Shown here: in pieces, positions 1-9,482 of the stretch | Layout of the letters: each line of letters opens with the position of its first letter | Numbering within the stretch: position 1 is the stretch's first letter | Assembly (NCBI GenBank): GCA_040506275.1 | Contig: JBEVXD010000009.1 | Span: forward strand, 1-64,000 | Direction: 5' to 3' | Length of the DNA: 64,000 nt | DNA from: Thiodiazotropha sp040506275 | GTDB lineage: Bacteria > Pseudomonadota > Gammaproteobacteria > Chromatiales > Chromatiaceae | Translations under genes and position numbers: made by a program | The notes under the pieces: model-generated | Seen by the model: the letters and a program-made list of their open reading frames with translations, nothing else | The model's database searches: none | Told to the model about the DNA's origin: nothing

Positions 1-1199
1 TGCAGGAGGACAATACTCAAGACCAGATTAGCCACAGCTTCTCCAATTCTAAAAAATGCGAGCATTTTATGTTTATCCATTCCATACAACACACTGGAAA
101 GCGTTTGGTGAGGTGCTGAAAATATTTGTGACACAGCGAGTATCATTAACACCAAACCGGATAATTCTCTAAACTCTTCACCCATCCAAAGTGCGATAAA
201 CTCACCACCAAGCACAATAAACACCAGAGCTACAGGAAATGAAATAAACAGGGCAAGTTTGGAGCCATCGACAACTGTCTTCTTGATTCGCTCCTGATCA
301 TCCAATGCACTATAGTGAGCCACCATAGGCATTAGTACCTGAGCAGTAACGACTACAAGCTTCCTCAAATACTCAATTAATGTCCCAGCTATGGCATAAA
401 ATGTAACCGAGGCGACTGGCATAAAAATACCAATCACAATGGCATCTGTCATAAAGACTATTTTCTGCCCCAGATTATTAATCAAGACAAAAGCGCTGTA
501 ATTTACGACTTTTCTTGCAACTTTACGTAATCCAGCATCAAGTCTGAATCTGATTTTAAAATTCACATTATGTTTACTAGCAGCAGATTTAGCGGAATGG
601 AGCAGATAGAGTCCCCCTAAAAACCCCAGAATCATTTGACTGGCTGCCATTGCCACAATCGTATATCCAAGCTTCAGAAGTATCACGAAGGCTGCTGCTT
701 TCGAGATCGTTGTCAGGATGTTTACAACATTGAAAATGTCATAACGTTGCAACCCCATCAACACACCTGAAAATATATTAAAGATAAAAAATTGTGCGAT
801 TGTCGCACCAACCAACAAAACTGCGATAGATGCAGAATCTGCAATAGATTCATCGACACCAAAGATCGATGAAAAATAGAACGAAAGCACTATTGAGACA
901 AGAATTGTTCCAATGGATATAAAAAAGTAGATAATAAAAGAGACACTCAGCACCTCTTCCAATATCTTAGGGTCTTTTTTGGCTATAGAATGGGAAGTGT
1001 AACGAATAACAGATTCGCGAACACCAAAATCGAACAGATACATATAGCCTGTAAACTGATTGATAATAGTCCATACGCCATATAGTTCATTTCCTAAATT
1101 GTGCACAACGAAAGGTGCAAGAAAGAAAGAGACGACTATTGAAATTAATAGACCGGACCAATTCGAGAATAGGTTTCTTATTATCCTGTTCTTTTCCAT
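1..1199 (-). CDS. Polysaccharide flippase (Wzx/MATE-like), 3' end outside window
   Basis: A minus-strand frame stays open from the window edge up to an ATG at 1199 and is missing its C-terminus. The N-terminus (MEKNRIIRNLFSNWSG, then a hydrophobic helix ending in FFLAPFVVHNLG and the segment YGVWTII) is typical of oligosaccharide flippases that move lipid-linked glycan units across the inner membrane. Long hydrophobic stretches alternate with short polar loops along the whole readable part, as expected for a 12-14 helix transporter. It lies 75 bp downstream of a DegT-family aminotransferase on the same strand, inside an exopolysaccharide gene group, so export of that polymer unit is the likely job. 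The substrate cannot be read from the sequence. Confidence 0.8.
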   Translation of the reverse strand, partial: MEKNRIIRNLFSNWSGLLISIVVSFFLAPFVVHNLGNELYGVWTIINQFTGYMYLFDFGVRESVIRYTSHSIAKKDPKILEEVLSVSFIIYFFISIGTILVSIVLSFYFSSIFGVDESIADSASIAVLLVGATIAQFFIFNIFSGVLMGLQRYDIFNVVNILTTISKAAAFVILLKLGYTIVAMAASQMILGFLGGLYLLHSAKSAASKHNVNFKIRFRLDAGLRKVARKVVNYSAFVLINNLGQKIVFMTDAIVIGIFMPVASVTFYAIAGTLIEYLRKLVVVTAQVLMPMVAHYSALDDQERIKKTVVDGSKLALFISFPVALVFIVLGGEFIALWMGEEFRELSGLVLMILAVSQIFSAPHQTLSSVLYGMDKHKMLAFFRIGEAVANLVLSIVLL

Positions 1200-1274
1200 T
1201 TTAAATCCAAACTGTGTAAAGATTCCGAGACAGTCAGGCTATCTTCTGAATTGAATCATACAACCCACCTGCTC

Positions 1275-2474
1275 CTACAGCTTATTCACTATTTCACAAA
1301 TGCTTTTTGCATCGTTATCGGTGACAAAGGCATGGGTTGGTAGAGTTACAATCTGTCGTGCCACGCATTCAGCACCTGGACACGCCTCTCTGACAACCAG
1401 ATGCGCCTCTATTTCGGCTAACATATTCAAGGATTTGGGATATGAGCCAGAGATGCCGTAATCACGACATTGTGCTAACAGGTCTGAACGCACACCGCTA
1501 TCATGAATCAGTAGTGGATATCTGAGATAAACTGGAACAGCCGATTCCAACCTGGCTATTTTTGAAACTCCACGATGTGGATTAAGCGACTTTTCATAGA
1601 ATTCACCACGAGCAGTGCGTAATTCAGTGATCCTCTCTATTCTTTTGAACTGAGCTATAGCCAGGGATGCGAGAAAGTCTGGATAAGCTTTGACTTCGAC
1701 TTCAGTCTCAAACCTTGTCTCACCCAGACCGGAGAAACTGATATTTGCCGGAATCTTATAGGCATAAGGATTCAGAAACAGGAAGTAGACAAATACTTTC
1801 ACAAACTCGAAAAGCTTACTTTTACTGCTCAGCTCAGATAGTTGCTCAGTTTCTCTCTCCAGAAAGTCAGCAAGCTCATCATTGTTGGTGACAATCAGTC
1901 CACCTTGCATTGAAGTGACATTTTTGCCCTTATCTAAACTCAGTATACCTGCATATCCAAATGTTCCCACAAGGCGGCCATCGATCATTGAGTTAAGTGA
2001 TTGTGCAGCATCATCTATCAGTAATGCACCATGCTCTTCAGCAATTTTCTCAAGTGCCACCATATCATTTGGTAGCCCATAGAGATTGGCACTGACAATC
2101 GCAACAACCCGGGATAAATCCATTTTACGCAGCTTTTCCATGTCATAAGAGAGCGTATTTGGATCAATATCACATAGCCTTATTTTGAGCCCCGCATTGA
2201 TAGCTGAACTGGCCACTGAGTAACAGGTATATGCTGGCAGGATGACCTCGTTGCGCTCTCCATTCATGCCATTGAGTGCCTTAACCGCAGAAAGCAGAAC
2301 CGTCATCGCGCCTCGACCTGTTGAGTAGAGATAACTGTACTCCCTATTCAGAAGCGCCTTAACAACATTCAGGAGCTTATCTTTATCTCCAGATCCAGTG
2401 AGTGCTGTAGATAGCCAACTAAACAGTTCAATAAATTTAATTGGTGAGCCAGTAGGAGCTAGATGTTTCAACAT
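1275..2474 (-). CDS. DegT/DnrJ/EryC1/StrS-family PLP-dependent aminotransferase
   Basis: A 399-residue protein with the fold type I aminotransferase layout of the sugar aminotransferase family. LLIDDAAQSL (about residues 151-160) carries the Asp that contacts the pyridine nitrogen, and SLDKGKNVTSMQGG (about 179-192) carries the likely Schiff-base lysine, Lys184. YSTGRGAMTVLL (50-61) is the phosphate-binding turn. Family members transaminate keto-sugars, usually nucleotide-linked, for O-antigen, capsule or exopolysaccharide. The LDKGKN form differs a little from the usual SF..K motif, so the exact substrate class is uncertain. Neighbours (flippase downstream, FemAB-like GNAT upstream) support a role in surface polysaccharide synthesis. 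The ends fit the family length. Confidence 0.8.
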   Translation of the reverse strand: MLKHLAPTGSPIKFIELFSWLSTALTGSGDKDKLLNVVKALLNREYSYLYSTGRGAMTVLLSAVKALNGMNGERNEVILPAYTCYSVASSAINAGLKIRLCDIDPNTLSYDMEKLRKMDLSRVVAIVSANLYGLPNDMVALEKIAEEHGALLIDDAAQSLNSMIDGRLVGTFGYAGILSLDKGKNVTSMQGGLIVTNNDELADFLERETEQLSELSSKSKLFEFVKVFVYFLFLNPYAYKIPANISFSGLGETRFETEVEVKAYPDFLASLAIAQFKRIERITELRTARGEFYEKSLNPHRGVSKIARLESAVPVYLRYPLLIHDSGVRSDLLAQCRDYGISGSYPKSLNMLAEIEAHLVVREACPGAECVARQIVTLPTHAFVTDNDAKSICEIVNKL

Positions 2475-2602
2475 AAACTGCTCCTACTTGATCTCGCTAT
2501 AGCTACTATGTTCTACAGCTTGCTTGAGGCAGTATTCACAACTCACTCTATAGTGACATATAAATTGCACTCTTAAAGATCCAGATAGATTGATAGGAGA
2601 CA

Positions 2603-3643
2603 CTAGGGAATACTCTTGGAGAGAATAGGTCCAATCAGACCGACAACAGGAAGTGGCAGTTTTTTCCATACATCAATGGCCATCTTGTATTTAGCATTAT
2701 CCACATTCAGCTGAGGCATCTCACCACCATCTGGCATGTGGTATTGCCAATACAACTGCTTCAGATCAGCATTCCATTTCTTTTTGAATGCCTCACCTGA
2801 GGAATCGGCTGTCGACCTGCCCAGATGGTAATCTTCACACCCCATCTCACAACTGTCCTTGATCATTTCCCAGTATAAGGCATAGGTTGGCTGAAGTTTT
2901 CGAAACTCTTTAATGGTACCCATCCACATCCCCTCAACCGTCTTTTTATAGTAGCCGTTCAACGCCACACAAATCGGCTTGTCCCCCAGATAGGTCACAA
3001 AGATCTTTATGTCATCTTTTGAAAAAAGGTTGAGAAGTTTCTGAAAATAACTTTTTTTGTAAAATGGTGTTCCGAGATCTCGCCAGGAGTGACTCATTAC
3101 CTGGTAAAAGTCTTCAAGCAGATCGACATGACCCGACACCACACGAATGTCATTCTTATAGACTCTTCTGATGTTAGTGCGATGCTTCGATTTGAAAGCC
3201 GACCAAAGCTTTTCATGGTCATCTTCCAGTTTGATTGACATGGAAACTTTTTTAGTCGATTCAGGCAACCCGAGAGGTGAACTCTTACTCGCCCTAAGTT
3301 CCAGATAATCCACCTGCTGCTGATCAGCGAGTGATATAGCATGTTCAATCAATGCTTTTTCTGTTTCGACTGAGTCTGCGCAGACACCACCATAGTTAAC
3401 AAAAGGCATGGAACACAAGATCTTGCCGAAAAGACGACTCTCTATGAAAACCAGAGGCAGCACCCCGGTCACCTGTTTGTCATCTTGCGACAGGATCGAA
3501 TATACCTGATGCCTGAAATGGGTTTCATTCAACTCCTGCCATTCAAATCTTTGATAAAAATTGGCTTCGGCGGCCCTGTTCAGATAGTCGTTCCATATCT
3601 GCCTGCTCTCCAATGTATTTGTCAATAGCTTAATATCCGACAT
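2603..3643 (-). CDS. FemAB-like GNAT acyltransferase, exopolysaccharide/PEP-CTERM locus type
   Basis: A 346-residue protein with a doubled GNAT-like fold. The central segment FKSKHRTNIRRVYKND resembles the FemAB-like signature in which a basic helix precedes the second acyltransferase half, and LPLVFIESRLFGKILCSMPFV (split here across about residues 62-82) is the usual N-terminal strand region. FemAB relatives in Gram-negative bacteria often sit in exosortase/PEP-CTERM exopolysaccharide loci, where the acceptor is unknown. It lies upstream of the aminotransferase and flippase on the same strand with a 128-bp gap. No exosortase gene is visible in the window, so the association is by family and neighbourhood only. 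Confidence 0.7.
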   Translation of the reverse strand: MSDIKLLTNTLESRQIWNDYLNRAAEANFYQRFEWQELNETHFRHQVYSILSQDDKQVTGVLPLVFIESRLFGKILCSMPFVNYGGVCADSVETEKALIEHAISLADQQQVDYLELRASKSSPLGLPESTKKVSMSIKLEDDHEKLWSAFKSKHRTNIRRVYKNDIRVVSGHVDLLEDFYQVMSHSWRDLGTPFYKKSYFQKLLNLFSKDDIKIFVTYLGDKPICVALNGYYKKTVEGMWMGTIKEFRKLQPTYALYWEMIKDSCEMGCEDYHLGRSTADSSGEAFKKKWNADLKQLYWQYHMPDGGEMPQLNVDNAKYKMAIDVWKKLPLPVVGLIGPILSKSIP

Positions 3644-4453
3644 TTCACCTGATCCGAAAATTTTTTGTATCCGTCTATTTTACAACGGAATTATCTCTTA
3701 AGTGTCATCTGTATCAACTGAGCATGATTAAGGTTCAATTCTATGCACATTTACTCTGGGGAACTTCTGACCTAATCAGCATCAGACTACGGCTTTGGCT
3801 TGTTGCTTTTGGCATAACATCCCCAACTAGTGGGCCATGCGGTAAATAAGGTAATGAGCGGGGCTCCCTTCGGGCCGGCCCACAAGCCTCAGCAGTGTCG
3901 TTGCACTCACTTGAATTGGCCTGCCAGTCCTACGTTCGCGCGCCTTACTGCTGAGGCTTGTGGGACCGGCTGATCGTTACCTTATTTACCGCATGGCCCA
4001 CTAGAGTCATCGACCTGATACAGAATTCCTGAATCACTCAAATGGCTATATCCTGCAAATGAACCCAGGCTCCTCATACATCTCCCATCAAGCCGGCTGC
4101 AGTCAGGGTTCATCAATTGAGCTATTAACACACTGATTATGTCAAGTGAATATGGCACATCCAGGCTACTCATTCCCTGATGAGCTTTTCTGTCAACAGC
4201 TCTCATATTACCAGAGTTGCCTGTCGAGGGTGTCTCGCCCTGCATAATAATGCATCATCCGACCTACTTACCTATGCAGAAAAGCTGACTTGATTGCTAC
4301 AATGGTGTTTCAATCAGTCTTGATACTTAAATTCTTGAATTGATCAGAGTAACCCCAGGAAATATAATGTCTCACTGAAAGCAAAATGCATTCCCCAGCC
4401 TATGATCAGTTGCAGTAGATGCAACTCACCTGAATCGAGCAATCAAACACACG
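3644..4453. other. 810-bp intergenic region with one full inverted-repeat element
   Basis: This gap separates the divergent FemAB-like and O-antigen ligase genes, so promoters for both must lie here. Its middle is filled by the 178-bp CTAG-ended inverted-repeat element described separately. A minus-strand frame at 3982-4245 runs partly through the element and shows no recognisable protein features. I see no RNA gene in the rest, which is AT-rich. Confidence 0.6.
3827..4004. repeat. 178-bp MITE-like inverted-repeat element, full-length copy
   Basis: The ends are perfect 28-bp inverted repeats; the left begins CTAGTGGGCCATGCGGTAAA and the right is its complement, ending GGCCCACTAG. Inside lies a second perfect inverted repeat of 18 bp (CCCACAAGCCTCAGCAGT and its complement), so the element can fold into a nested cruciform. 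It has no coding capacity. Related copies occur at 35752, 40018, 43327 and 43603. CTAG is either the outermost part of the repeat or a palindromic target duplication. No transposase gene with matching ends is present in the window. Confidence 0.85.
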
Positions 4454-5683
4454 ATGCTTTTTTTTATTTTTTTATTTTTGATAACAAGCGAATATGTTGG
4501 AATCGGCCACTACCTGCCTATCTACAGCAAGCTTCCCATTACGCTGGGGTTGGCAGCACTATTACTGTTGGCCGTTGTCAGCAAAAACAAAATAACGGAT
4601 TTTTTCAAATATAAGCCTGCCAGTTATACCCTGATTTTCATATTATTAACCGGGTTTGCCATGCTGCACGGCTTTGTCAGAAGCAGTGCTGTTGAGCCAT
4701 TCAAGGTACAAATTGGCTATTTCATCTACACCATAATCTGCGCCTATCTGGTCAGCGATAAAAAGAGCTTCAGAATATTCACTCTGGTCTTCACTATCGC
4801 CCATGCTGCACTTGTCATCATTAATGTGGAGAAGTTAGGTGCTGAACGGGTCGGGCACTACCTGGCAGGTTTTTTCCTTGGAGATGGAAACGATTTCGGC
4901 TGGTCGATGAATTTGGCGTTTCCTCTCGCCTTACACCTTGCGACAACAACAAAAGCCACACTCTATAAATACCTCTATTTTGCCTTGGCGGGCATCATCG
5001 TAGTGGGTATTATTGGCACACAATCAAGGGGCTCTACCCTGGCCCTTGGTACAGGGCTTCTCTATTACCTTACCTTTATATCCAACAAGAAACTTGTCGG
5101 CTTCTCACTGCTGGCCCTGATCGCCATTGGTGTCCTAATCTTCTCACCCGCAAACTATTTCTCAAGGATGGGCACCCTGGCTAATTACCAAGAGGACACT
5201 TCTGCAATGGGCAGAATCAAAGCCTGGGGTACCGCGACAGAGATGGCCATTGATCATCCGTTTCTTGGAGTAGGTGCAGGCAGTTTTAACTCTGCCTACG
5301 GTAGAATATACAGAAAACCTGATGACCCAGTCAGATGGATATCAACACACAGCGTCTATTTCAAGGTTATCGCTGAATATGGATTTCCTGGAATAATCAT
5401 CTACTTACTGACTATCTGGCATACCATAAAAGTCAACATGAGCAGTTTGAATATCGTCAGGCAAAACCAGGATAGATTGGATATCACACCTATATGGCCC
5501 CAAAGCCTGATCTGGTCCACAATTGCTTGGAGTGTATGTGCCGCCTTCCTGACAGGCTATCTCTACCCACACCTCTTTCTGCTTATGGGCCTGACTATTG
5601 GTATGCACAGAATGATATTACGTGAATTGGAAGCGTCGGAGCCTCTAGAAGCCGTTACACCCAAAAAAGTTCGCAAATTCTGA
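4454..5683 (+). CDS. O-antigen ligase/polymerase family membrane protein (Wzy/WaaL-like)
   Basis: A 409-residue protein made almost entirely of hydrophobic helices, with a large polar loop near residues 255-310. That loop holds DHPFLGVGAGSFNSAYG, which resembles the conserved region of the O-antigen ligase domain, followed by a His-containing STHSVYFKVIAEYGFPG. Family members join polymer repeat units or ligate glycan to an acceptor on the periplasmic face of the inner membrane. It faces away from the rest of the exopolysaccharide genes and starts 450 bp after the inverted-repeat element. No clear Shine-Dalgarno sequence precedes the first ATG. Polymerase versus ligase cannot be told apart from sequence alone. 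Confidence 0.8.
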   Translation: MLFFIFLFLITSEYVGIGHYLPIYSKLPITLGLAALLLLAVVSKNKITDFFKYKPASYTLIFILLTGFAMLHGFVRSSAVEPFKVQIGYFIYTIICAYLVSDKKSFRIFTLVFTIAHAALVIINVEKLGAERVGHYLAGFFLGDGNDFGWSMNLAFPLALHLATTTKATLYKYLYFALAGIIVVGIIGTQSRGSTLALGTGLLYYLTFISNKKLVGFSLLALIAIGVLIFSPANYFSRMGTLANYQEDTSAMGRIKAWGTATEMAIDHPFLGVGAGSFNSAYGRIYRKPDDPVRWISTHSVYFKVIAEYGFPGIIIYLLTIWHTIKVNMSSLNIVRQNQDRLDITPIWPQSLIWSTIAWSVCAAFLTGYLYPHLFLLMGLTIGMHRMILRELEASEPLEAVTPKKVRKF

Positions 5684-5719
5684 AATTTAACCAGCTCAAC
5701 ATTGACTACGACCTAGCCA

Positions 5720-5740
5720 AAACCTCTCCTGAGGTTTACC
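5720..5740 (+). terminator. Short stem-loop after the O-antigen ligase gene
   Basis: AAACCTC and GAGGTTT form a 7-bp stem around a TCCT loop, 37 bp past the stop codon. Only three T residues follow the stem, so termination would be weak. Confidence 0.3.
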
Positions 5741-5823
5741 CGGCGACTTTGAAGAGAGGGATTTGTAGCAAAGAGCAAAGTGTTGCCAAATCTCGCTGAA
5801 TCCTCAATCTCACCAGATCGGTG

Positions 5824-7032
5824 CTATCTACCTTTATTGATGATATTGGCATTCAACCATTTTTTTGTTTCGTAAAACCAGGGCCCTATATCAGACAGAC
5901 GCAATATCTCAAATCGCTGCCCCCTGGTCCATGGCAATAGAATGGATAGTATCGACCTCAATCTTCCTGGATGCCCTGTAGGTAATTTCAGCACCTCTCT
6001 TTTTTTCAGAAGATAGATCAGAAGTAGATCCATGTCGCCCCAAAACCATCTGGTTTTAACACCCGCTTTATACACGGGAGGCTCAGGTCGGCTTTCACCT
6101 GAAGCAAGGGAGAGTAAGATTTGTGGGAAATCGACACCAGCATCTATCGCCAATTGCAGAGATCCCCAGAACCGGCCATTGATCTCCATAATATACGCAT
6201 TGCCTGTCTGTTGATCGTATTTGAACTCGACCATAGCCACACCATGCCAACCCAAAGCGCTCAATAACTTCTGGCTGTAATCATCGACAATCGGATCTAT
6301 CAGTTTGCTTTCACGCAACACGCTCACCCCACCTGATGGCGGTTTTTCCCGAATGCGGGAATGGGCGAATTTAGCGATACACTTGCCTGAATCAAAGCAG
6401 TAGAAAGCCCCATAACCGATACCCGAAACTCGCTCCTGCAGTATTACTGGATATACTTCCGTTACATAGCCCATCAATTTCGATTCCAGCTCCGACCTGT
6501 CTTTGGCATAGTCGACCGCAGTGGAAATCCATCGATCACCTGACTTGACTCGCGAGCGTACCGGCTTCAACACCACAGGGTAAGTCAGCTCATCTCCTGC
6601 CAGTTTCTCTTCAATATCCTCTTTGCTGGAGATCATCAAAGAGATTGGCACAGGCATACCAATAGACTTCGCCAGTTCCAATATATGATTTTTATCAGCT
6701 GCCAAATTGATAGCTGAATCATCAGCAATCGGCACTGCACAACTGTCAGGAAACCTCTCCCTGTGCCTTGAGACGAGTAACAGACAGACATCAGTCACAG
6801 GTATCAGCACTTGAATTTGGTGTTGTTCAACCACCTCAACCAGATAATCTACAAAGGCTTCTGGTGCTTCTCTTGGACTGGGATAGGCGAGTCCCTGATG
6901 ACAATGCTTAGAGGAGGAGGCCAATGAGACTTCAGATTCTGAAGCAACAAATACCTTGTGACCTTTGGATCCAAGGGATCGGGTAACCGCAAGCGCAGCC
7001 CTGGCATACCCGTCTGTTACAAGAACATTCAT
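5824..7032 (-). CDS. ATP-grasp enzyme (carbamoyl-phosphate synthase-like ligase)
   Basis: A 402-residue protein with the ATP-grasp layout. YPVVLKPVRSR (about 151-161) gives the nucleotide-binding lysine, VILQERVSGIGYGAFY (196-211) the hinge and grasp strand, and MVEFKYD plus IMEINGRFWGS (268-291) the Mg-binding Glu and Asn of the second metal site. The N-terminal 110 residues form a pre-grasp Rossmann-like domain (MNVLVTDGYARAALAVTRSLG). Such stand-alone ATP-grasp proteins join a carboxylate to an amine or thiol and are common in exopolysaccharide loci with unknown acceptor. It is encoded downstream of the deacetylase gene on the same strand, 190 bp away. The substrate is not known. Confidence 0.8.
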   Translation of the reverse strand: MNVLVTDGYARAALAVTRSLGSKGHKVFVASESEVSLASSSKHCHQGLAYPSPREAPEAFVDYLVEVVEQHQIQVLIPVTDVCLLLVSRHRERFPDSCAVPIADDSAINLAADKNHILELAKSIGMPVPISLMISSKEDIEEKLAGDELTYPVVLKPVRSRVKSGDRWISTAVDYAKDRSELESKLMGYVTEVYPVILQERVSGIGYGAFYCFDSGKCIAKFAHSRIREKPPSGGVSVLRESKLIDPIVDDYSQKLLSALGWHGVAMVEFKYDQQTGNAYIMEINGRFWGSLQLAIDAGVDFPQILLSLASGESRPEPPVYKAGVKTRWFWGDMDLLLIYLLKKREVLKLPTGHPGRLRSILSILLPWTRGQRFEILRLSDIGPWFYETKKWLNANIINKGR

Positions 7033-7221
7033 CTCAAGGCACCTCTAAAAATTCTGGATAGAACAGATTACCGAGGGGATGCGTCGATTCAATGCACATA
7101 CTACAGGCTCATCCTTCGGGGTTCCGATCCCAGGTAACCGACTGCTAAAGCGACAATCCACGATGAAGAAACGGCATATTCTGATGGCAAGGTGTCGATC
7201 CATGATTCATTCAGTGGGTGA

Positions 7222-8232
7222 TTAAAATATGTTCAGAATGGTACATAAAAAAACTGGCTTGTTGCGGGAATTATTGGTGTGGACATTAATTCTTGGGAGA
7301 GCCATCGGATTAGACTCTTGCGAGACATACCCCCCTCCCATGATAAACCCCATCTGGAAACCCGACTCACTCACAATTTTCTCTATGCTAGTGTCACAAT
7401 TACCATTTGGATATGCAATCGCATTCACTTTGGTACCGATCTTCTCTTCTATGAGTCTTCTCGACTCAGAGATTTCATGCCTGGCATCATCAGGCTCAAT
7501 CTGAGTAAGGATACGGTGACTCAACGCATGTGACCCAAAATTGATTTTCGATGCAGCCATCTCATTAACCTGATGCCAAGTCATATAGGCATCATATTTC
7601 AGATTAACCGGCTTCTCTTTCTGATGCTCTCTCAAGCTGTCAAGGGTATCGTATATTTCTCTATAATCCTTGCACTTCATGGCTGTCACCGCACTGCGCA
7701 AGGTGTGTTTGTCCGACACAGCTTCTATACCGGTAAGTTGCTTGAGTAGCGCTCTATCCGTGTCATCTTCACTATCATTCAATTGGGAAAATCTGGCGAG
7801 CATCTCTTCCTGCCAAAATACCAGCTCTTCGCCGATGTAGTTATAAGGAAGGAATATAGTTGCCGGAATCTCTTCTTGAGTTAATGACGTCCTGGCATAT
7901 TCATAATTATCAAGCCAGCCGTCATCGAAGGTCACCAGACAACCATTTGAAACCATCTGTCTGCCGTTAAGCAAAACATCCTGCATCTGATCGATGTCAA
8001 TGATATGAAACTCACTTTTCAACCAACCCAACTGCCTCAGGAAAAGATCACTATCTGTGATAATGCCAGCAGTTGAATTGATTTTACCCAACATCGCCTC
8101 GGGCAAAATACGATGATAGGCCAGCACAAATGCCTTATTGCGCAGCTTTCTATTCTTAACAAGTGACAACAGCCCCGTATAGTATAGAAAGTAGGCAATT
8201 GTATTTTTTATGGTTGTCTTGATCAGTCGCAT
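7222..8232 (-). CDS. Polysaccharide deacetylase family protein (NodB/CE4 domain)
   Basis: A 336-residue protein with the CE4 esterase motifs. TFDDGWLDN (101-109) is motif 1 with the catalytic base and metal-binding Asp, and GSHALSHRIL (233-242) is motif 2 with the H-x3-H metal ligands. AYHRIL at 39-44 is the conserved lead-in strand of the subgroup found in exopolysaccharide loci. The N-terminal helix is hydrophobic and probably anchors or exports the protein. CE4 enzymes remove N- or O-acetyl groups from glycans in the periplasm or at the surface. The gene heads the minus-strand pair with the ATP-grasp gene. Confidence 0.85.
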   Translation of the reverse strand: MRLIKTTIKNTIAYFLYYTGLLSLVKNRKLRNKAFVLAYHRILPEAMLGKINSTAGIITDSDLFLRQLGWLKSEFHIIDIDQMQDVLLNGRQMVSNGCLVTFDDGWLDNYEYARTSLTQEEIPATIFLPYNYIGEELVFWQEEMLARFSQLNDSEDDTDRALLKQLTGIEAVSDKHTLRSAVTAMKCKDYREIYDTLDSLREHQKEKPVNLKYDAYMTWHQVNEMAASKINFGSHALSHRILTQIEPDDARHEISESRRLIEEKIGTKVNAIAYPNGNCDTSIEKIVSESGFQMGFIMGGGYVSQESNPMALPRINVHTNNSRNKPVFLCTILNIF

Positions 8233-8648
8233 AGGGTGCGTACTCTGGTTAAAAAATGGATATTTCTATGTAAAAAATAACCCTTGCCTCAACTGGCCCA
8301 TCTCATGGGATCAATCAGAAACTGACTTACGTAACAGACTACAGAAAGCGCTACGATACTCCACTTTCAAGCTATTCCCAAGTACTTGCACAACCAGGTC
8401 AAGCTGCGAATAAATGTCACAAAATTCAATCAATTGCAAACAAACAACAGCAAATAATCACTAACAGCAGATGCCATGGAGTCTGATCTGGATCATCTGT
8501 ACAAGAACAGAAAATAACCCTAGTTTTTCTGTTGTAGTATATTAGCCGGACAACATCCGATAACATAGGGTGGAAGGAACAGGTTCAATGAAGTGTCATC
8601 TATGACTCACTGAGCCTGAAGTAGTGAGTATCATATTTGGAGCCCTTA
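8233..8648. promoter_or_regulatory. 416-bp divergent intergenic region before cbbQ
   Basis: This AT-rich gap lies between the deacetylase (minus) and cbbQ (plus). It must hold promoters for both. GTAGTATATTAG near 8534-8545 contains a reasonable -10-like hexamer, but no convincing -35 partner was found. GGAG at 8639-8642 is the ribosome binding site that fixes the cbbQ start. Confidence 0.4.
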
Positions 8649-9455
8649 ATGAGTAGTGAGATCGACCAGTACCTGATCAGCCAGGAGCCATACTACCAAC
8701 CTCAGGAAGATGAAGTCGAACTCTATACGGCAGCCTACGCCGAGCGACTGCCGGTGATGGTCAAGGGGCCAACCGGATGCGGTAAATCCCGGTTTATCGA
8801 ACATATGGCATGGCGGCTTGGCAAACCACTGATAACTGTCGCCTGCAATGAAGATATGACCGCTTCCGATCTGGTAGGCCGCTATCTTCTGGATGCTGAG
8901 GGAACCCGATGGCTGGATGGCCCATTGACCATTGCCGCTCGCATCGGAGCAATCTGTTATCTCGACGAAGTCGTCGAGGCACGTCAGGATACCACCGTAG
9001 TAATACACCCACTCACCGACCATCGACGTACTCTGCCACTGGACAAAAAAGGCGAGGTAGTCAATGCACACGACGACTTCCAATTGGTGATTTCTTATAA
9101 CCCTGGCTACCAGAGCCTGATGAAAGATCTGAAGCAATCCACCAAACAACGCTTCTCAGCGTTAGACTTTGACTATGCGCCAACTGCACTGGAGTCGGCT
9201 ATCATCGCCAAAGAGACAGGCATCGATGATGAAAACGCCACTAATCTGGTGAAGATTGGTGAAACCGCCCGAAACCTCAAGGGACATGGTCTGGATGAAG
9301 GCATTTCAACCCGCCTGTTGGTCTACGCAGCAAGATTGATCAATCGTGGCATCAGCCCCAGGGCTGCCTGTCGCATGGCTCTGGTCAGGCCCATCACTGA
9401 CGATCAGGACATTGTCGCCACTCTGGATCATGCTATCGAAGCAGTCTTCGGTTAA
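8649..9455 (+). CDS. cbbQ: CbbQ/NirQ/NorQ-type MoxR AAA+ ATPase
   Basis: A 268-residue AAA+ ATPase counted from ATG 8649. I prefer this start to the in-frame TTG at 8637 because GGAG sits six bases before it. Walker A is GPTGCGKS (40-47) and Walker B is ICYLDE (102-107); CNEDMTASDLVGRYL matches the CbbQ/NorQ subfamily. With CbbO it forms a chaperone-like complex that removes inhibitory sugar phosphates from RubisCO; NorQ/NirQ paralogues instead mature nitric oxide or nitrite reductase. The cbbO-like gene follows after 27 bp. No RubisCO, nor or nir gene lies within the window, so the client is inferred from family likeness. Confidence 0.85.
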   Translation: MSSEIDQYLISQEPYYQPQEDEVELYTAAYAERLPVMVKGPTGCGKSRFIEHMAWRLGKPLITVACNEDMTASDLVGRYLLDAEGTRWLDGPLTIAARIGAICYLDEVVEARQDTTVVIHPLTDHRRTLPLDKKGEVVNAHDDFQLVISYNPGYQSLMKDLKQSTKQRFSALDFDYAPTALESAIIAKETGIDDENATNLVKIGETARNLKGHGLDEGISTRLLVYAARLINRGISPRAACRMALVRPITDDQDIVATLDHAIEAVFG

Positions 9456-9482
9456 CCCGTAGAAGATGGCGCCATTGGCATA

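Noticed and set aside
3982..4245. 87-codon minus-strand frame in the exopolysaccharide gap
   Set aside because: It runs into the inverted-repeat element and shows no protein features.
8646..9149. 167-codon minus-strand frame antisense to cbbQ
   Set aside because: cbbQ carries full Walker motifs on the other strand.
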